From Nonomuraea ceibae (GTDB lineage: Bacteria > Actinomycetota > Actinomycetes > Streptosporangiales > Streptosporangiaceae): a DNA stretch of 55,421 nucleotides. Shown piece by piece: positions 35,845-43,898 of this stretch. The position numbers were made by a program, and so were the translations under genes. Each line of letters starts with the position of its first letter. The stretch's first letter is position 1. The notes below the pieces were generated by a model, which was not told the DNA's origin, did no database searches, and saw only the letters and a list, made by a program, of their open reading frames with translations. The stretch lies in NCBI RefSeq assembly GCF_019396325.1, contig NZ_JAHKRO010000062.1, positions 1-55,421 on the forward strand. Direction: 5' to 3'.

Positions 35845-37236
35845 TCAGTGACCGGTGATCAGGTCGGCGAAGCGGGCCAGGACCGAGGTGCGCGGCATCG
35901 ACCGCTCCCGCTGGTCGGCCATCCGGTAGAGGCGGTACATGCTGTGCACGCCCAGCCAGCGCAGCGGCTCGGGTTCCCACGCGCGCACCTTGCGCCCCAC
36001 CCACGGCAGCGCCGTCAGCTCGGTCTCCTCGCCCAGCACCAGGTCGCGCAGGGTCCGGCCGGCCAGGTTCGTGGTGGTGACGCCGTGGCCGGTGTAGCCG
36101 CCCGCCCAGCCGAGCCCGGTCGCCGGGTCCACGTGGACGGTCGAGCACCAGTCGCGCGGCACCGCCAGCACGCCCGACCAGGCGTGGGCGACGGAGGACG
36201 AGCGGGCCGCCGGGAAGAAGTCGACCAGCAGGTCCCACAGCGCCTCGACGGTCCACTCGTGCGTGTGGCCGCGGGCGTCGACGCGCGAGCCGTACAGGTA
36301 GGGCCGGCCGCGCCCGCCGAACGCGATGCGGTCGTCGGCGGTGCGCTGGGCGTACATGTAGTAGTGGGCCAGGTCGCCGAGCAGCTCCGCGCCCTCCCAG
36401 CCGACCGACTCCCAGAACGAGGCCGGCAGCGGCTCGGTGACGATCATCGAGCTGTTCATCGGCAGCCACTGCCGCCGCAGCCCCTCCATCCGCGCCGTGA
36501 AGCCCTCGGTGGCGCGGAGCACGTGCCCGGCCCGCACGGTCCCGTACGGCGTCTCCGCCCGGTGCGGCGCGATGCGGGTGACGGGCGTGCGCTCGTAGAT
36601 CGTCACGCCGAGGTCGCGCACCACCCGGGCCAGGCCCTGGGCCAGCTTGGCGGGCTGGATGCGCGCGCAGTGCGGGCTCCAGGTGGCGCTCACGGCCCCC
36701 GCCACCCTGAGGTGGGCGTCCGGGTCGACCAGGCGCAGGTCCTCCTCGGTGATGCCCCAGGCGCGGGACTCGGCCACCGAGGCGCGCAGCCGGGCGGCCT
36801 GCGCGGTGGAGCGGGCCACGTTGACGACGCCGCCCTTGACGATGTCGGCGTCGATGCCCTCCTTCTCGCACACCGCGATGACCTCGTCGACCGAGGAGAA
36901 CATCTCCCGCTGCAGCCGCCGGGCGGCGTCGCGGCCGTGGGTGCGGGCGTAGCGCGCGTGCGAGCCCGCCAGGTCGCCCGTCAGCCAGCCGCCGTTGCGG
37001 CCCGAGGCGCCGAACCCGGCGAACTCCTGCTCCAGCACCACCACGTCGAGCGACGGGCGGGCCCGCTTGAGGTAGTAGGCCGTCCACAGCCCCGTGTAGC
37101 CGGCGCCGACGATGACGACGTCCGCCTCGCGGTCGCCGTCGAGCCTGGGACCGGGGGCGGGAACGCCCGAGGAGCGGTACCAGAAGGACACGTCGCCATT
37201 GACGAACCCGGACGACAGGGGAACATGCACGCTCAT
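35845..37236 (-). CDS. FAD-dependent amine/amino-acid oxidase (PuuB/DadA-like)
   Basis: A 463-residue flavoprotein of the D-amino acid oxidase superfamily. The FAD-binding Rossmann motif ADVVIVGAGYTGLWTAYYL lies near residue 32; FGASGRNGGWLTGDLAGS (about 70-87) is typical of gamma-glutamylputrescine oxidase and related enzymes; the C-terminal GGYTGHGVTTTNLAGRTL closes the FAD site. The expected reaction is oxidative removal of an amine from a secondary amine or polyamine derivative. ATG 37236 is the likely start, with AGGA about 12 bases upstream. It is the first gene of a two-gene unit with the amidohydrolase, which could process an amide product. Confidence 0.82.
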   Translation of the reverse strand: MSVHVPLSSGFVNGDVSFWYRSSGVPAPGPRLDGDREADVVIVGAGYTGLWTAYYLKRARPSLDVVVLEQEFAGFGASGRNGGWLTGDLAGSHARYARTHGRDAARRLQREMFSSVDEVIAVCEKEGIDADIVKGGVVNVARSTAQAARLRASVAESRAWGITEEDLRLVDPDAHLRVAGAVSATWSPHCARIQPAKLAQGLARVVRDLGVTIYERTPVTRIAPHRAETPYGTVRAGHVLRATEGFTARMEGLRRQWLPMNSSMIVTEPLPASFWESVGWEGAELLGDLAHYYMYAQRTADDRIAFGGRGRPYLYGSRVDARGHTHEWTVEALWDLLVDFFPAARSSSVAHAWSGVLAVPRDWCSTVHVDPATGLGWAGGYTGHGVTTTNLAGRTLRDLVLGEETELTALPWVGRKVRAWEPEPLRWLGVHSMYRLYRMADQRERSMPRTSVLARFADLITGH

Positions 37237-37242
37237 GGGGCC

Positions 37243-37322
37243 ATATCCTGCTATATCCGGAGAAGGTGTCGCATCTCGCCACGAATTCCGTGATGGAAAC
37301 ACGACGTTAGCGGCAACGTAAC
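37243..37322. promoter_or_regulatory. Divergent control region with repeats
   Basis: Between the divergent oxidase and ACT-GNAT genes, ATATCC is repeated at 37243 and 37253 (10-bp period, one helical turn). GTTA (37306-37309) and TAAC (37319-37322) form an inverted repeat with a 9-base spacer. Either may be an operator; no regulator is adjacent. Confidence 0.3.
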
Positions 37323-37345
37323 AGCGACCCCGCATCCTTCTTCGT

Positions 37346-38374
37346 ATGGGACTCCTGCGCATCCGCACCACGGTCGACGAACGCCCGGGACGGCTCGCCT
37401 CGCTCGCCGCCGCCCTGGCCGCCCGGGGCGGCAACATCCTCGGCCTGAGCGTACAACCCGACGTCGACGGCACCGTCGACGAGTTCGTCGCCGACATCCC
37501 GGCCACCCCCGAGAACGTGCGCGAGGCCCTGGAGGCGGCGGGCGGGCGCCGCGTCCGGGTCGTCGCCGCCACCGCCCACGAGCTGACCGACGAGCCCACC
37601 CGGGCGCTGCTGCTGGCCTCCCGGCTGCGGGCCGCGCCCTGGCGGCTGCCCGAGCTGCTCGCCGAGCTGCTGCGCGCCGACGACGCCCGGTGGATCTACG
37701 GCGAACCCGCGAACGACCTGCCCGACCCGACCCGGCTCGTGGTGCCCGTCGCCGCCCGGCGGTCGGTCCGGCTGCGCCGCGCCGGGCTGCCCTTCACGCT
37801 GACCGAGGCCGCCAGGGCCGCCGCGTTCGCCCGGCTCGTCCAGCCGCCGGCCGGCCCCGACGGCAAGCCGGCCGAGCGCCCCGTCAGGCTCGCCGACGGC
37901 GCCGAGATCGCCGTCCGCCCGCTCACCTCCCTCTACCGCGAGGCCGTACGCGACCTGCACGACAGGTGCTCGCCCGAAACGCGCAGGTTCCGCTACTTCA
38001 CCTCGATGCCCGAGCTGCCGCCGCGCGTGTTCGACCGGCTCTGCGACCGCGCCCGCGGCCACTCCGTGGTGGCGGCCGACGACGGGCAGGTGGTCGCGCT
38101 GGCCAGCCTGATGTTCACCGCCGACCCCGGCATCGCCGAGCTCGCGCTGCTCGTCGAGGACCGCTGGCAGGGGCGCGGCCTGGGCACGGCCCTGGCCAGG
38201 GCGCTGGTGTGCGCCGCGCGCGACCTGGGCTACGCCGAGGTCAGGGCCGGCATGCTGGCCGACAACGCGCGCATGCGCCGGCTGATGCTCGGACTCGGCG
38301 CCACGCTTTCCCGCACCGAGGACCCCGCCGTGGTGGAGGCCAGGCTGGCCGTGGGGGCGCTGGCGTCAGTCTGA
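37346..38374 (+). CDS. ACT domain-GNAT acetyltransferase fusion
   Basis: A 342-residue two-domain protein. Residues 1-75 are an ACT ligand-binding domain (LRIRTTVDERPGRLASLAAA and ARGGNILGLSVQP). A 100-residue linker follows, and residues 180-335 are a GNAT acyltransferase with RPLTSLYREAVRDL and the acetyl-CoA loop DRWQGRGLGTALA (about 273-285). ACT domains usually sense amino acids, so an amino acid-regulated protein or small-molecule acetyltransferase is expected, as in actinobacterial amino acid-gated lysine acetyltransferases. ATG 37346 has no ribosome binding site; CATCCT seven bases before it may be a leaderless -10. Its end overlaps the convergent Clp-N gene by 9 bp. Confidence 0.82.
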   Translation: MGLLRIRTTVDERPGRLASLAAALAARGGNILGLSVQPDVDGTVDEFVADIPATPENVREALEAAGGRRVRVVAATAHELTDEPTRALLLASRLRAAPWRLPELLAELLRADDARWIYGEPANDLPDPTRLVVPVAARRSVRLRRAGLPFTLTEAARAAAFARLVQPPAGPDGKPAERPVRLADGAEIAVRPLTSLYREAVRDLHDRCSPETRRFRYFTSMPELPPRVFDRLCDRARGHSVVAADDGQVVALASLMFTADPGIAELALLVEDRWQGRGLGTALARALVCAARDLGYAEVRAGMLADNARMRRLMLGLGATLSRTEDPAVVEARLAVGALASV

Positions 38375-38917
38375 GCCGGTCCGCCGGATGCCGAGATGGC
38401 GTTCGATGCGCTCCAGGCTCTCCTCGATGCGGGCCAGCCGCCCGGCCAGCTCCGGGGCGCTCACCGGCGACGCGTCGCCGGGCGGCTCCCGGCGCCCCAC
38501 CTCTTCCAGCACGCGCTGCCGTACCTCGTCCGGGTCGGCGCCCGCGGCGGCCAGCGCGCGGAGCACCGGCGCGTCGCCGTCGCGCAGCAGCCCGAGCAGG
38601 ACGTGCCCGGTGCCGATGAAGTCGTGCCGCCGCTCCAGCGCCTCACGCAGCGACAGCTCCAGCACCCTCTTCGCCCGGGCCGTGAACGGCGCGTGCCCGG
38701 CCGGGTCCCGGCGCGGCTCCTCGGCCTCCACACAGGCCCGTACGCCCTCCAGCGACACGCCGCACTCGGCCAGCACCCGCGCCGCCGGACCCTCGCCCTC
38801 CCGGACGAGCCCCAGCAGGAGATGCCCGGTGCCGATGGCGCCGTGACGCATCGCCCGCGCCTCCTCCCGGGCGAGGACGACGACCTGGCGGCTGCTCTCG
38901 GTGAAGCGCTCGAACAC
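38366..38917 (-). CDS. Clp N-terminal domain protein without ATPase
   Basis: A 183-residue protein with two Clp-N repeats (FERFTESSRQVVVLAREEA at about 2-20 with IGTGHLLLGLVREGEG; FTARAKRVLELSLREALERR with IGTGHVLLGLLRDGD at about 100-115), like the N-domain of ClpC. It lacks the AAA modules and ends with a short coiled coil (AGRLARIEESLERIERHL). ClpS-like or ClpC-adaptor behaviour, or a stand-alone peptide-binding role, is possible. It starts at GTG 38917, seven bases after GGAGG. Its stop is inside the convergent ACT-GNAT gene. Confidence 0.82.
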   Translation of the reverse strand: MFERFTESSRQVVVLAREEARAMRHGAIGTGHLLLGLVREGEGPAARVLAECGVSLEGVRACVEAEEPRRDPAGHAPFTARAKRVLELSLREALERRHDFIGTGHVLLGLLRDGDAPVLRALAAAGADPDEVRQRVLEEVGRREPPGDASPVSAPELAGRLARIEESLERIERHLGIRRTGSD

Positions 38918-38988
38918 GGGGGCCTCCGTTCGAGTGGGCTGCCTCCACTATGCGCTACGAACCAGCCCGGGCGGGGTATCCCCCTTGT

Positions 38989-39768
38989 GTGGATCTCGAG
39001 GAGGTCACCGGCAGGCTGTACGGGCTCGCGCCCGCCGACTTCACCGCCGCCCGCACCGCCGAGGCCCGCGCGGCCAAGGACGCGGGCGACGCCGCGCTGG
39101 CCCGGGAGATCGGCAAGCTGCGCAAGCCCACGGTGTCGGCGTGGGCCGTCAACCGGATCTCCCGCGAGCACCCCGACGCCCTGGAGGAGCTGCTGGAGCT
39201 CGGCCAGGAGCTGCGCGACGCCTGGCAGGCGCACGACGCCGACGCGCTCGCCGAACTGACCCGGCGCCGCGGCGAGGTCACCGGGCGGGTCGCCGGGCTG
39301 GTCCGCGACGAGCTGTCGCCCGCCGCCGCCACCGAGGTGGACCAGACGCTCGACGCCGCCGTCGTGGACGCCGGAGCCGCCGACGAGGTGCGGCGCGGCC
39401 GGCTCGCCAAGCCGCTGCGCTACAGCGGCTTCGCCCCGGCGCCCGCCCCCGCCGGCCGCCCCCCTGGCCGCCGCCGCAAACCCGGCACCCAGGCGGACGA
39501 GACGGCCGAGGCCGACGCGGCGCGCCGCCGCGCCGAGACCGAGGCCAGGAAGGCCAAGGAGCGCGAGGAGGCCGAGGCGGCCCACCGCGAGTGGAGCCAG
39601 GCCCTGGAGGAGGCCGAACGCGACCACGCCGAACGGGCCGACAAGGTCGCCCGCCTGGAGGCGAAGCTCGCCAAGGCCCGCAAACGCCTCGCCGAGACGG
39701 CCCAGCGCCTCGAAGTCACCCGCCGCGAAGAACGCCACGCCCGCCAACGCCTCCCCGACCGCACCTGA
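38989..39768 (+). CDS. Coiled-coil protein of unknown function
   Basis: A 259-residue actinobacterial protein. The N-terminal part VDLEEVTGRLYGLAPADF, KLRKPTVSAWAVNRI and LEELLELGQELRDAW (about residues 35-85) is helical and conserved in many actinomycetes as far as I recall. A Pro/Gly linker (about 145-165) leads to a long charged coiled coil (about 175-255) rich in Arg, Glu and Ala. GTG 38989 is preferred because conserved sequence begins there; ATG 38950 is in frame and would add 13 residues. No catalytic motif is visible. It is divergent from the Clp-N gene. Confidence 0.65.
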   Translation: MDLEEVTGRLYGLAPADFTAARTAEARAAKDAGDAALAREIGKLRKPTVSAWAVNRISREHPDALEELLELGQELRDAWQAHDADALAELTRRRGEVTGRVAGLVRDELSPAAATEVDQTLDAAVVDAGAADEVRRGRLAKPLRYSGFAPAPAPAGRPPGRRRKPGTQADETAEADAARRRAETEARKAKEREEAEAAHREWSQALEEAERDHAERADKVARLEAKLAKARKRLAETAQRLEVTRREERHARQRLPDRT

Positions 39769-40267
39769 CCGCACCTCCCGCCCGCAGCGGCCCCCACGAC
39801 CCCCGCCCGCAGCGGCCTCACGGCCGCCACCCACGGCCGCCCGAGCGCCCTTGCCCAACGGCCCCGTCCTACGGCGCCGCCCCCGTCCCTGGCGAAACAC
39901 CAAGGGTGGCCGCAGGGGGAGGCGGGGGAGGCCTCGCGAACCTCCGGAGGGGGCGGTTGCGTGCCTGCCGTGAGGTCCGCGGGAGGTGGCCGCGGGGGCG
40001 GGGCGAGGTAGCTCGCGTGCGTTCGGCGGGTCTTCGGAGGGGGGCATGGAGGCAGGGCAGGCCGCCATCCTCCGAAGAGGACCGTCCCGGCGGGCCGCGC
40101 GATCCTCGGGTGCCGGGTGCCGGGTGCCGGGTGCCGGGTGCCGGGTGCCGGGCGCAGGGTGCAGGGTGCAGGGTGCAGGGTGCAGGGTGCAGGGTGCAGT
40201 GCACAAGGGTGGCGGGTGGGGGCCGGGGGCGTGGGCCCAGGGAGGGGCGCAGAGGGTGGCGGTCGGG
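39769..40267. repeat. Repeat-rich convergent intergenic region
   Basis: This 499-bp gap has no credible gene. It contains the palindrome CCTCCGGAGG (39941-39950), an inverted repeat TCTTCGGAGG (40031-40040) with CCTCCGAAGA (40069-40078), and the heptamer array listed next. Open frames through it encode only low-complexity Pro/Arg/Gly/His strings. The plus strand changes from C-rich (39769-39900) to G-rich (after 39910). Confidence 0.7.
40108..40198. repeat. Thirteen-copy heptanucleotide tandem repeat
   Basis: Six copies of GGGTGCC (40108-40149), one GGGCGCA (40150-40156) and six copies of GGGTGCA (40157-40198) run without interruption for 91 bp. The six-one-six symmetry around a hybrid unit suggests two expansions of a common ancestor. 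A heptamer shifts frame on length change, but no coding gene crosses the array with evidence of use. Confidence 0.9.
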
Positions 40268-41038
40268 TCAGGGGGTGGTGGCGTGGGCCAGGTGGGCGGT
40301 TACGGGGAAGCCGTCCGGGGCGTACGGGGTGGCCAGGTGGTGGTAGGCGGCGCGGATGCGGGCCTGGACGGCGGCGGGCTGGGCGGCGATGGGGCCAAAG
40401 CGGGGGCCGCCGGCGGCGACGACGTCGGCGAGCCAGGCGTCCGGGTCGAACGGGTGGCGCCAGCGGAGGGTGTCGACGGCGACGCCGGTGAAGCCCGCCC
40501 GGCGCATGAGCGTGGCGAAGCGGCCGGGGTCGGCGGCGGCGGCGAGGGGCCGGGGCGGGAACGCGAAGGGGTGGCCGGCGGCTTCGACGGCGGCGGCGAT
40601 GACGCCGGTGGCGGTCATCTCGGACGGCTCCCACCAGGTCAGCGCCACGCCCGCGCCGGGCCGGGCGACGCGGCGCAGCTCCAGGAGCGCGGCGGCGGTG
40701 TCGGGCGCGTGGTTGATGATGAAATTTCCGGCTACGGCGTCGAATGTCCCGTCCCGGAAGGGCAGCGACGGCAGCGCCGCCACCACCACCTCCGCCTCCG
40801 GATGGCGGCGCGCGGCCAGCCCCGCCATCGCGGCGTCGGCGTCGAAGGCGGTCACGCGGGCCCCGCGCCCCAGCGCCCCGGCCGTCACGACGCCGCTCCC
40901 GCACCCCGCGTCGAGCACCCGCACCCCGGCCCGCCGCTCGGCCGGGCCGGTGGGGACGCCCGCCCGGTCGAGGAGCGGGCCGACGGTGTGGGCGCTGAGC
41001 CGGGCGAATCCGCGCTCGTAAGCTTCGGGATCGGTCAC
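40268..41038 (-). CDS. Class I SAM-dependent methyltransferase
   Basis: A 256-residue methyltransferase. Motif I is VRVLDAGCGSGVVTAGAL (about residues 39-56), motif II acidic residue is in VTAFDADAAM, and FDAVAGNFIINHAPD is motif IV; the Methyltransf_11 pattern is clear. The substrate is unknown. GTG 41038 is preferred because TATGCT lies seven bases upstream, giving a leaderless start; ATG 41050 is in frame and lies within that hexamer. It is divergent from the adenosine deaminase-family gene, which has the same promoter arrangement on the other strand. Confidence 0.8.
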   Translation of the reverse strand: MTDPEAYERGFARLSAHTVGPLLDRAGVPTGPAERRAGVRVLDAGCGSGVVTAGALGRGARVTAFDADAAMAGLAARRHPEAEVVVAALPSLPFRDGTFDAVAGNFIINHAPDTAAALLELRRVARPGAGVALTWWEPSEMTATGVIAAAVEAAGHPFAFPPRPLAAAADPGRFATLMRRAGFTGVAVDTLRWRHPFDPDAWLADVVAAGGPRFGPIAAQPAAVQARIRAAYHHLATPYAPDGFPVTAHLAHATTP

Positions 41039-41045
41039 CCCGGAC

Positions 41046-41051
41046 AGCATA
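41046..41051 (-). promoter_or_regulatory. -10 element for the leaderless methyltransferase gene
   Basis: On the minus strand TATGCT is followed by seven bases and GTG 41038. No ribosome binding site is present. Confidence 0.45.
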
Positions 41052-41119
41052 ACGCCAAAACTTTACACATCCATGTGATATTCGCCCCGTAAGCCTGGAG
41101 GCGAGGCCGGGGCGCGGCC

Positions 41120-41125
41120 TAGGGT
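41120..41125 (+). promoter_or_regulatory. -10 element for the leaderless deaminase gene
   Basis: TAGGGT is followed by seven bases and ATG 41133, with no ribosome binding site, so the mRNA probably begins at the start codon. Confidence 0.55.
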
Positions 41126-41132
41126 CGTCCGC

Positions 41133-42149
41133 ATGAGTCCTGACGCGTTCATCGACGCACTGCCCAAGGTCGAACTGCACGTCCACCTGATCGGCTCGGC
41201 CTCCGTCGACACGGTGCTGGAGCTGTCGCGCCGCCACCCCGGCAGCCCGGTGCCGACCAGCGAGGAGGAGCTGCGCGCCTTCTACACCTTCCGCGACTTC
41301 CCGCACTTCGCCCAGGTGTACGGCGCGGTCAACGCGCTGGTGCGGGAGCCGGAGGACATCGCCACACTCGTGCTCGGCCTGGCCCGCGACCTGGCGGCGC
41401 AGGGCGGGCGCTACGCAGAGCTGCAGGTCACCCCGTACGCCCATCATGTCGTCGGCATGCCGGCCCGCGAGGTCACCGAGGCGCTGGACCTCGCCGCCCG
41501 GCGGGCTCCCGTCGAGCACGGGGTGGAGATGGCCTACATCTTCGACATCCCGGGCGAGTTCGGGGAGGAGGCGGCCAAGGTCACCCTCGACCACGCGCTC
41601 CAGGAACCTCCCGCTGCTTTGGTAGGTTTCGGGCTGGGCGGGATCGAGCAGAGCCGTGCGCCCCACCGCGACGCCTACCGTGACGCGTTCGCCGCGGCCA
41701 GGGCGGCCGGGTTGCACAGCGTGCCGCACGGCGGCGAGATGACCGGCCCGGAGACCGTGTGGGAGGTCATCGAGGGGCTCGGCGCCGAGCGGATCGGCCA
41801 CGGCATCGCCTGCCTCGCCGATCCGCGCCTGGTGGACCACCTGCGCGAGACGCAGCTCCCGCTGGACGTCTGCCCCACCTCGAACGTGTGCACCGGCCAG
41901 GTCGCCCGCATCGAGGACCACCCGCTGCCGCGCATGCTGGAGGAGGGCCTGTTCGTCACGCTCAACAGCGACGACCCGCCCATGTTCGCCACCACGCTGG
42001 CCGACGAGTATCGCGTCGCGGCCCGCGTCTTCGGCCTGGCGGAGGCGGACCTCGCCGAGCTGGCCCGCAACGGCGTGCGGGCCAGCTACCTGCCGCAGGA
42101 GCGCAAGCAGGCGCTCCTCGGCGAGATCGACGCCCTGGTGGCCCGTTAG
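41133..42149 (+). CDS. Adenosine/aminodeoxyfutalosine deaminase family enzyme
   Basis: A 338-residue zinc-dependent TIM-barrel deaminase. Metal and catalytic residues are visible in LHVHLIGSAS (about residues 15-24), VPHGGEMTGP (His and the general-acid Glu, about 200) and TLNSDDPPMF (Asp pair, about 278-287). Family members deaminate adenosine, adenine or 6-aminodeoxyfutalosine; the HLIGSA opening and NSDDPPMF ending are closer to actinobacterial aminodeoxyfutalosine deaminases (menaquinone route) than to classical Add, but I cannot settle the substrate and no mqn genes are in view. Its TAG overlaps the convergent pgl stop. Confidence 0.8.
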   Translation: MSPDAFIDALPKVELHVHLIGSASVDTVLELSRRHPGSPVPTSEEELRAFYTFRDFPHFAQVYGAVNALVREPEDIATLVLGLARDLAAQGGRYAELQVTPYAHHVVGMPAREVTEALDLAARRAPVEHGVEMAYIFDIPGEFGEEAAKVTLDHALQEPPAALVGFGLGGIEQSRAPHRDAYRDAFAAARAAGLHSVPHGGEMTGPETVWEVIEGLGAERIGHGIACLADPRLVDHLRETQLPLDVCPTSNVCTGQVARIEDHPLPRMLEEGLFVTLNSDDPPMFATTLADEYRVAARVFGLAEADLAELARNGVRASYLPQERKQALLGEIDALVAR

Positions 42150-42919
42150 GGCGAGGCGATGCGGCCCAGGCCCGGCGGGATCTTGCCCGCGGCCGCCCGG
42201 TCCAGCAGGAACAGCGTGCCGCCCCGGCCGCGCGCCCCGGCCGCCGGGACCTGGACGGGCCCCGACTCCGACAGCGCCAGCCGGACCGCGCCCGACTTCT
42301 CCTCGCCGGCCGCGACCACCCACACCTCACGCGCCCCCTGGATGACCGGGAGCGTCAGCGAGATGCGCGTGGGCGGCGGCTTGGGCGCGCCGTGCACCGC
42401 GACCGCCGCGCGGGTGTCGTAGAGCGCCGGCATGCCCGGGAACAGCGACGCCACGTGCGCGTCGGGCCCCATGCCGAGCAGCAGCACGTCGAAGGCGGGC
42501 GCCGCGCCGTGGTCCTCCGGCCGGGCGGCCTTGGCCAGCTCCGTGGCGTAGGCGTCGGCCGACTCCTCCGCCGACAGCCCCGAGTCGGGACCCAGCATGA
42601 CGTGCACCCGCGCGGGGTCGAGGTCGACGTGGTCGAGCAGCGCCTGCCGGGCGCCGGTCTCGTTGCGCTCCGGGTCGCCGGCCGGCAGGAAGCGCTCGTC
42701 GCCCCACCAGATGTCCAGGCGGCGCCAGTCGACGGCGTCACGCGCCGGCGTGTCACGGATCGCCGCCAGCGTGGCGATGCCGACGGTGCCGCCGGTCAGC
42801 ACCAGCGAGGCCGAGCCCTTGGCGGACTGGGCGTCGACGAGCCGGGTGATGATCCGCGCCGCCACGGCCTTGGCCAGCACGTCGGCGTCGCGGTGCACAA
42901 CAACAGTGGGAACGCTCAC
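42146..42919 (-). CDS. pgl: 6-phosphogluconolactonase
   Basis: A 257-residue DevB-type lactonase hydrolysing 6-phosphogluconolactone, the second oxidative pentose-phosphate step. Conserved blocks are VLTGGTVG, IWWGDERFLPAGDPERNE (about residues 70-87) and LLGMGPDAHVASLFPG, where the catalytic His is kept although the usual Gly before it is Ala. GTG 42919 is chosen for the AAGGGTGG upstream and for the conserved beginning; ATG-like extension to 42958 is not needed. It is the last gene of the tkt-tal-zwf-opcA-pgl series and is set off from opcA by a hairpin. Confidence 0.92.
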   Translation of the reverse strand: MSVPTVVVHRDADVLAKAVAARIITRLVDAQSAKGSASLVLTGGTVGIATLAAIRDTPARDAVDWRRLDIWWGDERFLPAGDPERNETGARQALLDHVDLDPARVHVMLGPDSGLSAEESADAYATELAKAARPEDHGAAPAFDVLLLGMGPDAHVASLFPGMPALYDTRAAVAVHGAPKPPPTRISLTLPVIQGAREVWVVAAGEEKSGAVRLALSESGPVQVPAAGARGRGGTLFLLDRAAAGKIPPGLGRIASP

Positions 42920-42944
42920 GAGCGCCACCCTTTCATGGATACGG

Positions 42945-42979
42945 CCGTGCCCGGGCACCTCGGGGGCGCCCGGGCACGG
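42945..42979 (-). terminator. Intercistronic hairpin between opcA and pgl
   Basis: CCGTGCCCGGGC (42945-42956) pairs perfectly with GCCCGGGCACGG (42968-42979): a 12-bp stem with an 11-nt loop. It begins downstream of the opcA stop and ends before the pgl translation signals. It could terminate some transcripts or protect the upstream mRNA. Confidence 0.6.
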
Positions 42980-42992
42980 GGAGTCGTGCGGT

Positions 42993-43898
42993 CTAGCGGA
43001 GGCGGGCCAGGCGCTTGACGGCGGCCCCGTAGATCTCGTCGGTGTCGAGCCGGCGCAGTTCCTCGGCCAGCAGCTCCGACAGGTGCCTGCGGGCCAGCGC
43101 CACGTTGCGGTCGGGCTGGCCGGGACGCGACAGCGTGGCCAGGCGGGCGTCGGTGCGCACCACCGACAGCTCGCCCTCGTCGGTGGCGAGCCGTACGGCG
43201 GTCAGGCCGGGCCCGCCCGAGTCGGCCACGTCCATCTCGGCGCCCAGCCGCTCCGACAGCCACGACGCCAGCAGCGGCGCGCTCGGGTTGCCCGCCGACG
43301 CCTCCACGACGCCGCCGTGCACCCGGCCCACGGGCTGGTCGAACGCGGCGGCCAGCAGGCTGCGCCACGGCGTCAGCCGCGCCCACGACAGGTCGGTGTC
43401 GCCCGGCGCGTAGCCCTTGGCCCGCGTCACCAGGGACGCGACGCCGTCGTCGGCGTTCTTGGCGTCGGTCAGCCGCCGCTGGGCCAGCACGCCGATCGAG
43501 TCGGCCGACGGCACGTCAGGGGCGCGGCTCGGCCACCACGCCACCACGGGCGTGTCGGGCAGCAGCAGCGGGCTGACGACCGAGTCGGCGTGCTCGGTCA
43601 GCTCGCCGTACAGGCGCAGCACCACGGTCTCGCCCGGCGCCGACTCGCCGATGCGCAGCTCGGCGTCCAGCCGGTTGGCCTCGTCGGTCTCCCGGTTGAT
43701 CACCACGAGGATGCGCGACGGGTGCTCGCGGGCGGCCTCGGTGGCGGCCCGCAGCGAGTCGTACTGGTCGCGCTCCTCGCACACCACGACCAGCGTCAGC
43801 ACCATGCCGATCGCGGGCGCGCCCATCTGGTGGCGCAGCTGCGTGAGCTGCGCCGAGATCTTGCCCGCCGTCGTGTCGGCCAGCATGAACGTGGTCAC
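42993..43898 (-). CDS. opcA: G6PDH assembly protein OpcA
   Basis: A 301-residue protein of the OpcA family, an allosteric assembly factor for glucose-6-phosphate dehydrogenase in cyanobacteria and actinomycetes. Family features include TNFML-like opening (here TTFMLADTTAGKI), VVVCEERDQYDSL, LLLPDTPVVAWWPSRAPD (about residues 112-129) and a C-terminal PGQPDRNVALARRHLSELLA. It begins at GTG 43898, sharing its first base with the last base of the zwf stop codon (TAGTG), so the two products are made together. Confidence 0.93.
   Translation of the reverse strand: MTTFMLADTTAGKISAQLTQLRHQMGAPAIGMVLTLVVVCEERDQYDSLRAATEAAREHPSRILVVINRETDEANRLDAELRIGESAPGETVVLRLYGELTEHADSVVSPLLLPDTPVVAWWPSRAPDVPSADSIGVLAQRRLTDAKNADDGVASLVTRAKGYAPGDTDLSWARLTPWRSLLAAAFDQPVGRVHGGVVEASAGNPSAPLLASWLSERLGAEMDVADSGGPGLTAVRLATDEGELSVVRTDARLATLSRPGQPDRNVALARRHLSELLAEELRRLDTDEIYGAAVKRLARLR

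Noticed and set aside
40108..40198. Possible CRISPR array
   Set aside because: The units are seven bases, contiguous and without spacers; no cas gene is present.
39420..42323. Large minus-strand frame through the repeat region and the deaminase gene
   Set aside because: It is antisense to recognised genes, crosses the heptamer array and encodes Pro/Arg/His-rich sequence without domains.
42146..42919. Inactive lactonase because of the Gly-to-Ala change next to the catalytic His
   Set aside because: The His and the GDER block are intact and the change is conservative; operon context supports an active Pgl.
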